Origin: Sva-07 sp963698435
GTDB lineage: Bacteria; Actinomycetota; Acidimicrobiia; Acidimicrobiales; Ilumatobacteraceae
Assembly (NCBI GenBank): GCA_963698435.1
Contig: CAVOQV010000007.1
Coordinates: forward strand, 496,001-560,000
DNA length: 64,000 nucleotides
Direction: 5' to 3'
A program made the translations under genes and the position numbers. Under the pieces are notes generated by a model. It had not been told where the DNA came from. It searched no databases and saw nothing but the letters and a program-made list of their open reading frames with translations. Below are positions 41,470-50,261 of this stretch, piece by piece. Each line of letters begins with the position of its first letter. Within the stretch, counting starts at the first letter, position 1.

Positions 41470-43533
41470 GTGAACCGGCTCGCCGACGAAACCTCTCCGT
41501 ATCTCCGCCAACATCGCGACAATCCGGTCGACTGGTACCCCTGGGGCCCCGAAGCGTTCCACGCCGCCGAGACCCGCGACGTTCCGATCCTGCTGTCGGT
41601 CGGCTACTCGGCATGCCACTGGTGTCATGTCATGGCCCACGAGTGCTTCGAGGATGTCGAGGTCGCCGCGAAGATGAACGAGCTGTTTGTGAACATCAAG
41701 GTCGACCGCGAGGAGCGCCCCGACGTCGACGCCCTCTACATGGACGCCGTGCAGGCACTGACCGGCCGCGGTGGTTGGCCGATGACGGTGTTCATGACAC
41801 CCAACCGTGAGCCCTTCTACGGCGGAACCTATTTTCCGAAGGAGGCGTTCCTGCAGCTGATGGACGCCATCGACGACGTCTATCGCAACAAGCCCGAAGA
41901 TGTGCAACAGAACGTCACCGCGCTGACCACCGCGCTCGCCACGAGCACGCGACTGCAGCCGAAGAACGACCTGCCAGGAATCGAGGCGCTCAACGCCGGG
42001 CTGCAGCAGCTCGCCAAGGCATTCGACCCCGACTGGGGCGGCTTCGGCCAGGCTCCCAAGTTTCCGACGGCATCGCACCTCGAGTTGATGCTGCGCGCCT
42101 ACATGACCAACGCGGGCGACGGCCCGAAGCGCATCATCGAAACGAGCCTCGACGCGATGTGCTCGGGGGGCATGTACGACCACGTCGGCGGCGGGTTCGC
42201 CCGCTACTCGACCGATCGGGAATGGCTCGTGCCGCACTTCGAGAAGATGCTCTACGACCAGGCACTCCTGCTCGGGATCTACCTCAAGGGATTGATCGTG
42301 ATCGGTCGGCCCGACTGGCGTCTCGTGGTCGAAGAGACGATCGCCTACGTGCTCACCCAGCTCCGGCACCCCGATGGCGGCTTCTACTCCGCCGAGGACG
42401 CCGACTCGCTCGGTCCTGACGGCACCACCGTCGAGGGGTGGTTCAGCACCTGGACGCCGGCGGAGGTTCGAGCGGCACTCCCTGAGATCGACCCCACCAT
42501 CGTCGAGACGCTGATCGACTGGTACGGCATCAGCGACGAAGGGAACTTCGAGGGTCGTTCGATCCCCAACCGCATGGCGGCCCGAGGACAGCTGATCCGT
42601 TCACCCGAGCTCGACGTCGCCGTCGCTGCACTCCGCACGGCTCGGGCGAAGCGTCCCCGCCCGGGCCTCGACGACAAGGTCCTGACCGAGTGGAACGCGT
42701 TGTTCCTGTCGTCGCTCGCTCAGGCCGCAGCGGTGTTCGGGCGGCGCGACTGGCTCGACGCCGCAATCGCCAACGCCGAGTTCCTGCTGCGCGAGCTACG
42801 CGCCGACAACGGCCGCTGGTTCCGCAGCTGGCAGGCCGAGGGCGACCCGCCGGCCCGACACATGGCCATGGCTGCCGACCACGCCACGCTCGTCGATGCC
42901 TTCACCCGTCTGGCGGAAGCGAGCGGTGAGGCTCGATGGATCGACGAGGCGGTCCGTACCGCCGACACGATGCTCGACTGGTTCTTCGATCCGGAACAGG
43001 GCGGGCTGTTCACCACTGCCGAGGACGCCGAAGCGCTGATGGTACGCCAGAAGGACCTCACCGATGGGGCGACCCCGTCGGCGAACTCGACGGCGGCGAT
43101 GGCGCTGTTCCGACTGGCCGCGCTGACCGGCGAGCAACGCTTCGCCAACCAGGCCGACCGGATCCTGCAACTGTTGGCCGCCGCCGTCGATGCCTCCCCC
43201 GGGCAGTACTCCAATGCGCTGGTGGCCACCGACCTCCGGCGTCGCGGCCTGACCGAGGTCGTCGTCGTCGGCGACCGGCCCGACCTCGTCCGTCTTGCCC
43301 AGTCGGTGTGGCGACCCGACACGGTGCTCGCCTGGGGTGAGCCCTACGACTCGCCCCTGTGGCGCGAACGCGACGAGGGATACGGCTACGTGTGTCGGAA
43401 CTACACCTGCGAGCTGCCGCAGGACACGCTGCAAGGGTTCGCCGAGGCGCTGACCGGCCGCAAGGTGACGATCACCGGCAACACGATCGTGACCGAACCG
43501 GTCGACCCTGCTACCAACTCCCCCGATGAATGA
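41470..43533 (+). CDS. Thioredoxin-domain/DUF255 protein (YyaL, SPATA20 family)
   Basis: 687 residues. The N-terminal domain (about 1-150) is thioredoxin-like with the redox pair in GYSACHWCHVMAHECFED and the invariant NELFVNIKVDREERPDVD. The rest is an (alpha/alpha)6-toroid like glycoside hydrolases and epimerases (CSGGMYDHVGGGFARYSTD, HFEKMLYDQ, EWNALFLSSLAQA). Substrate unknown; redox or carbohydrate roles have been proposed for the family. GTG 41470. Its end overlaps the convergent nitroreductase gene by 23 bases. Confidence 0.9.
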   Translation: MNRLADETSPYLRQHRDNPVDWYPWGPEAFHAAETRDVPILLSVGYSACHWCHVMAHECFEDVEVAAKMNELFVNIKVDREERPDVDALYMDAVQALTGRGGWPMTVFMTPNREPFYGGTYFPKEAFLQLMDAIDDVYRNKPEDVQQNVTALTTALATSTRLQPKNDLPGIEALNAGLQQLAKAFDPDWGGFGQAPKFPTASHLELMLRAYMTNAGDGPKRIIETSLDAMCSGGMYDHVGGGFARYSTDREWLVPHFEKMLYDQALLLGIYLKGLIVIGRPDWRLVVEETIAYVLTQLRHPDGGFYSAEDADSLGPDGTTVEGWFSTWTPAEVRAALPEIDPTIVETLIDWYGISDEGNFEGRSIPNRMAARGQLIRSPELDVAVAALRTARAKRPRPGLDDKVLTEWNALFLSSLAQAAAVFGRRDWLDAAIANAEFLLRELRADNGRWFRSWQAEGDPPARHMAMAADHATLVDAFTRLAEASGEARWIDEAVRTADTMLDWFFDPEQGGLFTTAEDAEALMVRQKDLTDGATPSANSTAAMALFRLAALTGEQRFANQADRILQLLAAAVDASPGQYSNALVATDLRRRGLTEVVVVGDRPDLVRLAQSVWRPDTVLAWGEPYDSPLWRERDEGYGYVCRNYTCELPQDTLQGFAEALTGRKVTITGNTIVTEPVDPATNSPDE

Positions 43534-44128
43534 TCTGACGCGACGAACGTCGACTGCGACCTGCACTCCGTCCCGGGCCTGACGCCGCGTCCTCCAGGGC
43601 CGCTGCCGGGTATCCGAGCGCGATCGCACCCAGCAGTTCGAGGCCCGCTGGAATCCCCAGTCGTTGCCGGAGTTCGCGCTCACCGCGGAAGACTCCGAAG
43701 AACAGGGCTCCCAGACCGACGTCCTCGGCCGCGAGCAGCAGTGTCATCACCGCCATCGAGGTGTCGACCGTCCAGTACGGCACCGGCCAGGCCGCCGCTC
43801 CGGCGCCCAGGCCGGTCTGCACCTTGTCGGGCTCGCCGTACCGGTCGACGTAGGCCTTCGCATCGGCGAGCGGCAACGCGATCACCGGGGCCGTCAACAG
43901 GTGTTGCCAGCGGAACGAGTCGCGCTTGACGGCGGGAAGCGTGGCGCCCCAGAACTGCTCGGTGTCGGGGCCTTCGAGCACCACGAGATGCCACCCCTGG
44001 GTCTTCCCGGCGCTCGGCGCCCTCGAGGCCAAGTCGACCAGTTCCTCGAGCACCGCCGTCTCGATCGGCCGGCTGTCGAACGCGCGAGTCATCCGGCGGG
44101 ACCGGACGACCTCGGCGAACTCGGTCAT
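43511..44128 (-). CDS. Nitroreductase family oxidoreductase
   Basis: 205 residues, FMN-dependent fold. FAEVVRSRRMTRAFDSRP at the N-terminus gives the Arg contacts for FMN phosphate; SRAPSAGKTQGWHLVVLEG and ALFFGVFRGERELRQRLGIPAGLELLGAIALGYP follow, with GYP near the end as in FMN/F420-type nitroreductases. The physiological substrate is unknown. ATG 44128; longer frames upstream run inside the next gene. The C-terminal tail is basic and overlaps the DUF255 gene. Confidence 0.82.
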   Translation of the reverse strand: MTEFAEVVRSRRMTRAFDSRPIETAVLEELVDLASRAPSAGKTQGWHLVVLEGPDTEQFWGATLPAVKRDSFRWQHLLTAPVIALPLADAKAYVDRYGEPDKVQTGLGAGAAAWPVPYWTVDTSMAVMTLLLAAEDVGLGALFFGVFRGERELRQRLGIPAGLELLGAIALGYPAAALEDAASGPGRSAGRSRRSSRQIIHRGSW

Positions 44129-44150
44129 GTCATCGACGTCGGCGCAGCGT

Positions 44151-44807
44151 TCAGCGCTTCCCCAGCTTGAGGAGGTCCTCTGCCATCGTCCACCCGTACA
44201 CGACCATCGCGCCGCCCTTGGCCACCGGCACGGCGTCGAACATCGCGACCACGTCGGGGTCGAGCTTCTCCGGCTTCGACGATTCGTGGTCGAGGTAGCC
44301 GTCTGCGCTGCCGGTGGCGGCGATGAACGAGTTGGCGTCGTACTTCGCGTCGACACCGAATCGCTTGGCGAGCCGGCGGCCCCACGCCCGTTCCTCGCCC
44401 ACAGCGTTCGAACCGGGCGACGGCGTGACCTCGCGCAGGTCTTTGAAGGCCTCGAGCCCGTCCGCCTTGACGAAGCGACAACCGACGACGACGTCCTCGT
44501 CGGGGAACGCCATGAGCGCACGGTGGTAGGCCTCGCCGATGAGACCGCGAAGCACTTGATCACGCTTCGACGAACGCTTCACCGACATCAACCCGATCAA
44601 CACACACGGCGTCCCGCCGATGCGCTCGAGGGTGGAAAACGTGAATCCGTGGAGCGCGCTGCCGAACCGGGCGGTGGTGATCAGGACCCAGTCCTCTTTC
44701 GCCTTGGAGAGCTGCCCAGCGCTGAACGCTTCCTCCATCGACGCCAATTCGTCGAGGTCGGAGTCGGTCAGGGCCGCAGCGTCGTTGGTCGAAACGTCCA
44801 GTGCCAT
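44151..44807 (-). CDS. Conserved-looking protein of unknown function
   Basis: 218 residues, soluble, no signal or membrane span. Strand-rich stretches such as DWVLITTARFGSALHGFTFSTLERIGG and GGTPCVLIGLMSV suggest an alpha/beta fold; a late segment (VAKGGAMVVYGWTMAEDLLKLGKR) is amphipathic. I do not recognise the family. ATG 44807 is fixed by a TAGAAT hexamer seven bases upstream that overlaps the dnaE1 stop. Codon use matches neighbours, so it is a real gene. It ends 22 bases before the nitroreductase start. Confidence 0.7.
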   Translation of the reverse strand: MALDVSTNDAAALTDSDLDELASMEEAFSAGQLSKAKEDWVLITTARFGSALHGFTFSTLERIGGTPCVLIGLMSVKRSSKRDQVLRGLIGEAYHRALMAFPDEDVVVGCRFVKADGLEAFKDLREVTPSPGSNAVGEERAWGRRLAKRFGVDAKYDANSFIAATGSADGYLDHESSKPEKLDPDVVAMFDAVPVAKGGAMVVYGWTMAEDLLKLGKR

Positions 44808-44814
44808 TCGCCCT

Positions 44815-44820
44815 ATTCTA
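44815..44820 (-). promoter_or_regulatory. -10 box overlapping the dnaE1 stop
   Basis: TAGAAT on the minus strand; its first three bases are the TAG stop of dnaE1, and seven bases separate it from ATG 44807. This is the same arrangement as at 4066-4071. Confidence 0.45.
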
Positions 44821-47800
44821 CAGCAGCACCGCCTCATGCCCGAAGGCCATGCGAAGTTCCCCGACCGAGCGGTCGAGATCGACCCGGAATTCGTCCGCGA
44901 GCTTCAGCACCTTGCCCTGCCCGATGTCGACCATCACCACCGAGTCGCCGGGGTGTTCGCGCAGGATCCGTTTCAGCCGTTGGATCTTGAGTTCGTCGAG
45001 CGCCGCTGACGGCAGACGCAGCCGCAGCGGTGCTGCCGGACCGTCGCTCAGCCCGGACAGCACGGTGACGGTCTGGCCGATCAGTCCGAATCGTGATTCG
45101 TCGCGCCGATCCAAGCGGCCCTTGACCGCGACGATCAGGTCGTCTTCGAGTTTGTGGCCCTGTTCGGCGAGCGTCCGCGGGAAGATCGTCACCTCGATCG
45201 AGGCGTCGAGGTCCTCCAGCAGGAACACCGCCATCTGGTCACCCTTCTTGGTGAACTTCCGTGCCAGGTTGGTGATGACGCCGCCCACCACGACGTTGGC
45301 ACCGTCCTCCATCGTCTGGAGGTCGAGCACCGACTGTTCGACCTTGCGGCGCAGCGCCGCCTCCACGCCGAACAGCGGATGGTCGGACACGTACAACCCG
45401 AGCATCTCCTTTTCGTAGCGCAGTTGTTCGGTCTTGTCGAAGGCGAGATCGGGGATCTCGGTGCGCTCGTCGAAGCCGTCACCCGAAGCCCCGTCGGCGT
45501 CTCCGTCGCCGTCGCCCCAGTCACCGAAGAGACTCATCACACCCTTCTCGCGCTCGCGGCGGCGCTTGACGGTGGTGTCGATGATGTGCTCGAACACGGT
45601 GAGGAGTCCGCGCCGGGTGTGACCGAGGTTGTCGAATGCGCCGCCCTTGATCAGCGACTCGATCGTGCGCTTGTTCAGGACCGGTTCGGGCACCCGCTCG
45701 ACGAAGTCGTGGAAGCTGGTGAACTGACCGTTCTCCTCGCGTTCGGCGATCAGCAGTTCGACGAGCGCCTCACCGACGTTGCGTACCGCCGACAGTCCGA
45801 AGGTGATCGCGCCGGGGCTGCCGACCGCCAACGTGACCCCGGGCGGCAGTTCGTCCGGGGCGAGCGCACCGAAGTTGATCATGGACCGGTTGACGTCGGG
45901 TGGCAGCACCTTGATGCCCATCGACCGGCAGTCGCTGAGATAGGTCGCTGCCTTGTCGAGGTTGTTCTTGACGCTGGTGAGCAGGCAGGCGAGGTACTCG
46001 ACCGGATAGTGCGCCTTCAGATACGCCGTCTGATAGGTGACGAGTCCGTAGCCGAACGTGTGGCTCTTGTTGAAGGCATAGTCGGCGAACTTCTCGATGA
46101 TGTCGAACAACTCCTTCCCGAGGGCCGGCTCGTAGCCGGTGCGCACGACACCCGACTCGAAACCATCGCGGGCCTCGGCCATCACCTCTCGGACCTTCTT
46201 CCCCATCGCCTTGCGAAGGTTGTCCGCTTCGGCGAGGGAGTAGCCCGCGAACTTCTGCGCAACGCGCATCACGCTCTCCTGATAGATCATCAGGCCGTAG
46301 GTGTCGCCGAGCACCTCCTTCGCGTCCTCGTGGAAGTACTCGACCGGCTTACGCTCGTTCTTGCGGTCGGCGTAGTCGTAGTGCATGTTGACGCTCATCG
46401 GTCCCGGCCGGTAGAGCGCCAGCACAGCGGACACGTCCTCGAAGCTGTTCGGCGCCATGGCCTTGAGCAGTTGGCGCATGGGCGGAGATTCGAGCTGGAA
46501 CACCCCAATCGTCTCTCCCTTCGACAGGAGGTCGAAGGTGGCCTGGTCGTCGAGGTCGATGTCGTCGACCACGAAGTCGGGATCGCGCTGCGCCCGGATC
46601 ATCGCCTCTGCGTCGGTGATCACGTCGAGGTTGCGCAACCCCAGGAAGTCCATCTTCAGCAGACCGAGGTCCTCGACGCCATGCATCTCGTACTGGGTGA
46701 CGACCGGGGCGTCCGCTGGATCCTGCCCCGACTCGGGCTTGCGCTGGATCGGGACGTAGTCGGTGACCGGGTCCTTCGTGATCACCACCGCGGCGGCGTG
46801 GATGCCGTCGGAACGCTTGAGTCCCTCCAGCCCTCGAGCGACGTCGATCACCCGTTTCAGGTCCGAATCGGTGTCGTACATCGCCCGCAGGTCAGCGGCC
46901 GCCTTGTAGCCATCGCTGTACTTCGGGTTCGGCTCGAAGCAGTACTTCAGGGGCGTGTCTCGCCCCATCACCATCGGCGGCATCGCCTTCGCGAGCTTGT
47001 CGCCGACGCCGTAGGGATAGCCGAGGACCCGGGCGGCGTCGCGAACCGCGTTGCGGGCCTTGATCGTGCCGAACGTGATGATCTGCGCCACGTGATCACG
47101 TCCGTAGCGTTCGGCGGCGTAACGGATCATCTCATCGCGGTACCGGGAGTCGAAGTCCATGTCGATGTCGGGCATCGACACGCGGCTCGGGTTGAGGAAC
47201 CGCTCGAAGAGCAGGTCGTACTTGATCGGGTCGAGGTCGGTGATCCACAGGCAGTACGCCACCGCGCAACCGGCGGCCGATCCACGACCCGGACCGACTC
47301 GGATGTTGGCGTCGCGAGCGTGCTTGATCAGGTCCCACGTGATCAGGAAGTAGGACGCGAACCCCATGTCGTTGATGACCTTGAGTTCGTAGCTGAGTCG
47401 CTCGACGGCCTCGTCGGGGAGTTGGTCACCCCACCGTTTCTTGGCGCCCTCCCACGTGAGATGTTCGAGGTAGGACGCGTCGTCGAACCCTTCGGGGACC
47501 GGAAAGTTCGGGAGCAACGGCTTGCCGAACTCGATCTGGAGGTCGGCGCGTTCGGCAATCCACAGCGTGTTGTCGCAGGCCGACGGCACCTCGCGGAACA
47601 GGTATCGCATCTCTGCCGCGGTCTTCAGGTAGTGCTCGCTGCCCTCGAACTTGAACCGCTTGGCGTCCGACAGCAACGCACCGGTCTGCACACACAGGAG
47701 CGCGTCGTGCGCCTCGTGGTCCTCCTGGTGCGTGTAGTGGCTGTCGTTTGTGGCCAGCAGCGGAGCGCCGATCTTCTTCGCGATCTCGATCAGCTTGGGG

Positions 47801-48402
47801 TTGGTCTCACGTTGCGCCTGGAGACCATGGTCCTGCAGTTCGACGAAGAGGTTGTCGCGCCCGAAGATGTCCTGCAATCTCGCGGCCTTCTCGATGGCGC
47901 CCTTCTCGTCGCCGTTCAGCAACGACTGCAGCACGTGCCCGCCGAGGCAGCCGGTGGTCGCGATCAGCCCGTCGGAGTACTTCTCGAGCAACTCCCAGTC
48001 CATGCGGGGCTTGTAGTAGTAGCCCTCCATGAAGGCCAGGCTCGACAGCTGGATCAGGTTCTTGTAGCCGGTCTGGTTCTCAGCCAACAGGGTGAGGTGG
48101 TAGTAGAGCTTCTTGCCACCCTCGGTGTCGCCACCCGAGTCGTCGACACGGCCGCGCCGGGTAGGGCGTTCGCTGCGATGGTCGTGGGCCATGTAGGCCT
48201 CGGTGCCGATGATCGGCTTGATGCCCTGCTTGTTGCACTCCTTGTAGAAGTCCAACGTGCCGTACATGTTGCCGTGATCGGTCATCCCGATCGCCGGCAT
48301 CCCGTCGGCGACCGCCTTGGCCACCATCTCGTCCAACCGCGCCGCCCCGTCCAGCATCGAGAACTCGGTATGGACGTGGAGGTGGGTGAAGGAATCGGGC
48401 AC
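44818..48402 (-). CDS. dnaE1: DNA polymerase III alpha subunit, replicative
   Basis: About 1194 residues. The PHP domain starts directly (FTHLHVHTEFSMLDGA, IGMTDHGNMYG). The palm has the catalytic PDIDMDFD triad near residue 400 (SMPDIDMDFDSRYRDE). Two more blocks are typical of DnaE1: GRGSAAGCAVAYCL and NKSHTFGYGLVTYQTAYLKAHYPVEY. A C-terminal OB fold and tau-binding region follow. The start is set at GTG 48402 because the only earlier start, a TTG at 48417, overlaps a TAATTT -10 box. It is a core replication gene, placed near ileS/lspA as in mycobacteria. Confidence 0.95.
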   Translation of the reverse strand: MPDSFTHLHVHTEFSMLDGAARLDEMVAKAVADGMPAIGMTDHGNMYGTLDFYKECNKQGIKPIIGTEAYMAHDHRSERPTRRGRVDDSGGDTEGGKKLYYHLTLLAENQTGYKNLIQLSSLAFMEGYYYKPRMDWELLEKYSDGLIATTGCLGGHVLQSLLNGDEKGAIEKAARLQDIFGRDNLFVELQDHGLQAQRETNPKLIEIAKKIGAPLLATNDSHYTHQEDHEAHDALLCVQTGALLSDAKRFKFEGSEHYLKTAAEMRYLFREVPSACDNTLWIAERADLQIEFGKPLLPNFPVPEGFDDASYLEHLTWEGAKKRWGDQLPDEAVERLSYELKVINDMGFASYFLITWDLIKHARDANIRVGPGRGSAAGCAVAYCLWITDLDPIKYDLLFERFLNPSRVSMPDIDMDFDSRYRDEMIRYAAERYGRDHVAQIITFGTIKARNAVRDAARVLGYPYGVGDKLAKAMPPMVMGRDTPLKYCFEPNPKYSDGYKAAADLRAMYDTDSDLKRVIDVARGLEGLKRSDGIHAAAVVITKDPVTDYVPIQRKPESGQDPADAPVVTQYEMHGVEDLGLLKMDFLGLRNLDVITDAEAMIRAQRDPDFVVDDIDLDDQATFDLLSKGETIGVFQLESPPMRQLLKAMAPNSFEDVSAVLALYRPGPMSVNMHYDYADRKNERKPVEYFHEDAKEVLGDTYGLMIYQESVMRVAQKFAGYSLAEADNLRKAMGKKVREVMAEARDGFESGVVRTGYEPALGKELFDIIEKFADYAFNKSHTFGYGLVTYQTAYLKAHYPVEYLACLLTSVKNNLDKAATYLSDCRSMGIKVLPPDVNRSMINFGALAPDELPPGVTLAVGSPGAITFGLSAVRNVGEALVELLIAEREENGQFTSFHDFVERVPEPVLNKRTIESLIKGGAFDNLGHTRRGLLTVFEHIIDTTVKRRREREKGVMSLFGDWGDGDGDADGASGDGFDERTEIPDLAFDKTEQLRYEKEMLGLYVSDHPLFGVEAALRRKVEQSVLDLQTMEDGANVVVGGVITNLARKFTKKGDQMAVFLLEDLDASIEVTIFPRTLAEQGHKLEDDLIVAVKGRLDRRDESRFGLIGQTVTVLSGLSDGPAAPLRLRLPSAALDELKIQRLKRILREHPGDSVVMVDIGQGKVLKLADEFRVDLDRSVGELRMAFGHEAVLL

Positions 48403-48415
48403 GGATCTCGTCTGC

Positions 48416-48421
48416 AAATTA
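48416..48421 (-). promoter_or_regulatory. -10 box of dnaE1
   Basis: TAATTT on the minus strand; 13 bases remain to GTG 48402, allowing a leader of about six bases. It decides against the TTG start at 48417. Confidence 0.42.
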
Positions 48422-48461
48422 CTGGGATGTGGTTTCGGCGACGTTAGCGCGTTCTCCGTTC

Positions 48462-48500
48462 GGTCCCGCTCACGGGTGCTGTCACCGACGCCGCGGGACC
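48462..48500 (-). terminator. Nested hairpin directly after bpa
   Basis: GGTCCCGC (minus strand, 48500-48493) pairs with GCGGGACC (48469-48462), and inside it GGTG/CACC (48475-48478 with 48483-48486) forms a second stem with a CTGT loop. It begins at the base after the bpa stop. No T-run. Confidence 0.5.
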
Positions 48501-49016
48501 CTACAGGTAGGTGCCGGGGCGATCCTGGCCGGATTCCTGGGGGCGTTGAGGGATCTGGGGACCGCCGGGAAGTTGGCGCATCTCCTGGAGTTGGCGTTGG
48601 GCGGCGAACTGTTGGGCCATCAGCGTCGCTTGGATGCCGTGGAACAGCCCCTCGAGCCAGCCGACCAGCTGGGCCTTCGCGATCCGAAGTTCGGACTCGC
48701 TCGGGATCTCGCCCTCGTCGAACGGCAGAGCAAGCATGTGCAACTCGGCCTGCAGATCGGGCGACAGCGCCTCGGACAGCTCGGCCACCGAGCGCTCGTA
48801 GATCTCTGCGAGACGCTCGCGGGACGCCTCGTCGAGTGGGGCCGTACGAACCTCCTCGAGGAGTTGCTTCACCATCGAGCCGATCCGCATCACCTTGGCC
48901 GGTGACGTCACCGACTCCTCGTCGGGCTGCGGGGTCCCGTCACCCCCGTCGACGCTCGCGGGCACCGACCCGTCGGAGATCTCGTCGGGCTGCAGCGACT
49001 CATGGGTGTCGGACAT
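48501..49016 (-). CDS. bpa: Bacterial proteasome activator Bpa/PafE
   Basis: 171 residues. After a disordered acidic N-terminus (about 40 residues) comes the family core: SPAKVMRIGSMVKQLLEEV, RTAPLDEASRERL, and ELRIAKAQLVGWLEGLFHGIQ, matching mycobacterial Rv3780. Bpa forms a ring that opens the 20S proteasome without ATP; its C-terminal residues insert into the proteasome alpha ring. This protein ends in GTYL, against GQYL in the mycobacterial one, keeping the penultimate Tyr. The presence of a 20S proteasome elsewhere in the genome is implied. ATG 49016 has AGGGAG upstream. Confidence 0.9.
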   Translation of the reverse strand: MSDTHESLQPDEISDGSVPASVDGGDGTPQPDEESVTSPAKVMRIGSMVKQLLEEVRTAPLDEASRERLAEIYERSVAELSEALSPDLQAELHMLALPFDEGEIPSESELRIAKAQLVGWLEGLFHGIQATLMAQQFAAQRQLQEMRQLPGGPQIPQRPQESGQDRPGTYL

Positions 49017-49049
49017 GGCTCCCTTTCTATCCGGCAGGCGCCGAGTCGC

Positions 49050-50174
49050 TCAGGCAAGCGCCCCGACCAGAGGAACGTTCACCTCAGCCGACGTCAACGA
49101 ACCATGCCGACACACCAGCTCGAACGGCCCGGAATCGGCGGGGTCGTGAAAGCTCACCGGTTCACGGGCGACCAGCGCGACGTCGCCGAGACGCGACCGC
49201 ACCGACGGCGCCATCGCCGGACCGAACCAACCCTCGTCGAGCGTCTGCTCCTTCGTGACCACCCAAGCGACATGGCCGACTTCGTCGCGTGCACAGGCCG
49301 CGACATCGTCGACGGCACCCTTGGCGGCGTGCAACCATCGGAACCGCCCCTCGCCCGACTGCAGCGTGACCGACGTCAACAGTTCAGCCGAGGGTGTCAC
49401 CAGGCGGTCACCCACGTGAACCTGTCCATGGTCGGCCGTCACGAGCAGCGCCGTGCCCGTCGGGAGCGATTCCAGGAGATCAGCGACCAACCGATCCGCC
49501 GCCCGCAGCTCGGCGTCGTAATAGGGACCGAACCCTCGCTCGTGCGCGATCTTGTCGATGCCGCCGTAGTAGCAGTACACGAACCGTTCCCCGGCTTCCA
49601 CCTCTGCGCGGGCCTGAACCGCGATCGACGACGCGGCGCGCCACCCGACCGGATCACCGCCCCGGAGGTGCGCCTCGGAGAACGCCGACGTCTGGAGTTC
49701 CGCCACGCTGACCACCGGCACGGTCTGGCCCAGGAACGGTTCGAACGGCTGCACCTCCCGAGGCGGATGCGAACGCCGCACGGATTGATCCCCCACGCAC
49801 CAGCGCAAGACGTTCATCACCTCGCCGCCCACGACGATGCGATACCCCACCAGACCGTGTTCGGCCGGAGTGAGCCCCGTGGTGATCGACGCGAGCGCCG
49901 TGGCGGTCGTCGTCGGTGCCACCGTGTGGATCGACCCACCGACCATCGACGTCACCGTCGGCATCAGGTCACGGTGCTCCTGCAACTGGTCCCATCCGAG
50001 TCCGTCGAGCACCAGCAGGACCACCGCACTCGCCGACGCCACCGGATCGGGCATCCACGTCGGCAACCCGCTGGCCCAGGATGACGGGCCGAGCAACGCC
50101 GGAACCACGCCACGAACGTTGCCACCGGCGTAGTCCGGAATGATCGGGCCGTCCGCGCCGGCGCTCGTCGTCAC
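49050..50174 (-). CDS. Alkaline-phosphatase superfamily phosphodiesterase/pyrophosphatase
   Basis: 374 residues. Metal and nucleophile sites of the nucleotide pyrophosphatase branch are visible: VVLLVLDGLGWDQL near residue 52, the Thr nucleophile region VAPTTTATALASITTG near 90, DKIAHERG and LVTADHGQVHVG near 240. No signal peptide is evident, so it may act in the cytoplasm. The substrate cannot be told. GTG 50174; it ends 33 bases before the bpa start on the same strand and is divergent from the Rrf2 regulator. Confidence 0.82.
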   Translation of the reverse strand: MTTSAGADGPIIPDYAGGNVRGVVPALLGPSSWASGLPTWMPDPVASASAVVLLVLDGLGWDQLQEHRDLMPTVTSMVGGSIHTVAPTTTATALASITTGLTPAEHGLVGYRIVVGGEVMNVLRWCVGDQSVRRSHPPREVQPFEPFLGQTVPVVSVAELQTSAFSEAHLRGGDPVGWRAASSIAVQARAEVEAGERFVYCYYGGIDKIAHERGFGPYYDAELRAADRLVADLLESLPTGTALLVTADHGQVHVGDRLVTPSAELLTSVTLQSGEGRFRWLHAAKGAVDDVAACARDEVGHVAWVVTKEQTLDEGWFGPAMAPSVRSRLGDVALVAREPVSFHDPADSGPFELVCRHGSLTSAEVNVPLVGALA

Positions 50175-50249
50175 CCGTGCAGTCCACCACGTTCCTTCAC
50201 CTCAGGACAAGCACAACCCTCAGAAGCTGAGCTGACCGGGGCGAATGAC

Positions 50250-50255
50250 TAACGT
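50250..50255 (+). promoter_or_regulatory. -10 box of the Rrf2 regulator
   Basis: TAACGT followed by six bases and GTG 50262; leaderless spacing. It lies in the 87-base divergent gap shared with the phosphodiesterase gene. Confidence 0.45.
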
Positions 50256-50261
50256 CGTCGT

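Noticed and set aside
48403..48417. TTG start for dnaE1 at 48417
   Set aside because: The TTG is part of the TAATTT hexamer taken as the promoter, and GTG 48402 is closer to the family start.
45154..48447. 1097-codon open frame antisense to dnaE1
   Set aside because: No family resemblance, His/Val/Arg-rich composition, and it mirrors the codon bias of dnaE1. Long antisense frames are expected at this GC content.
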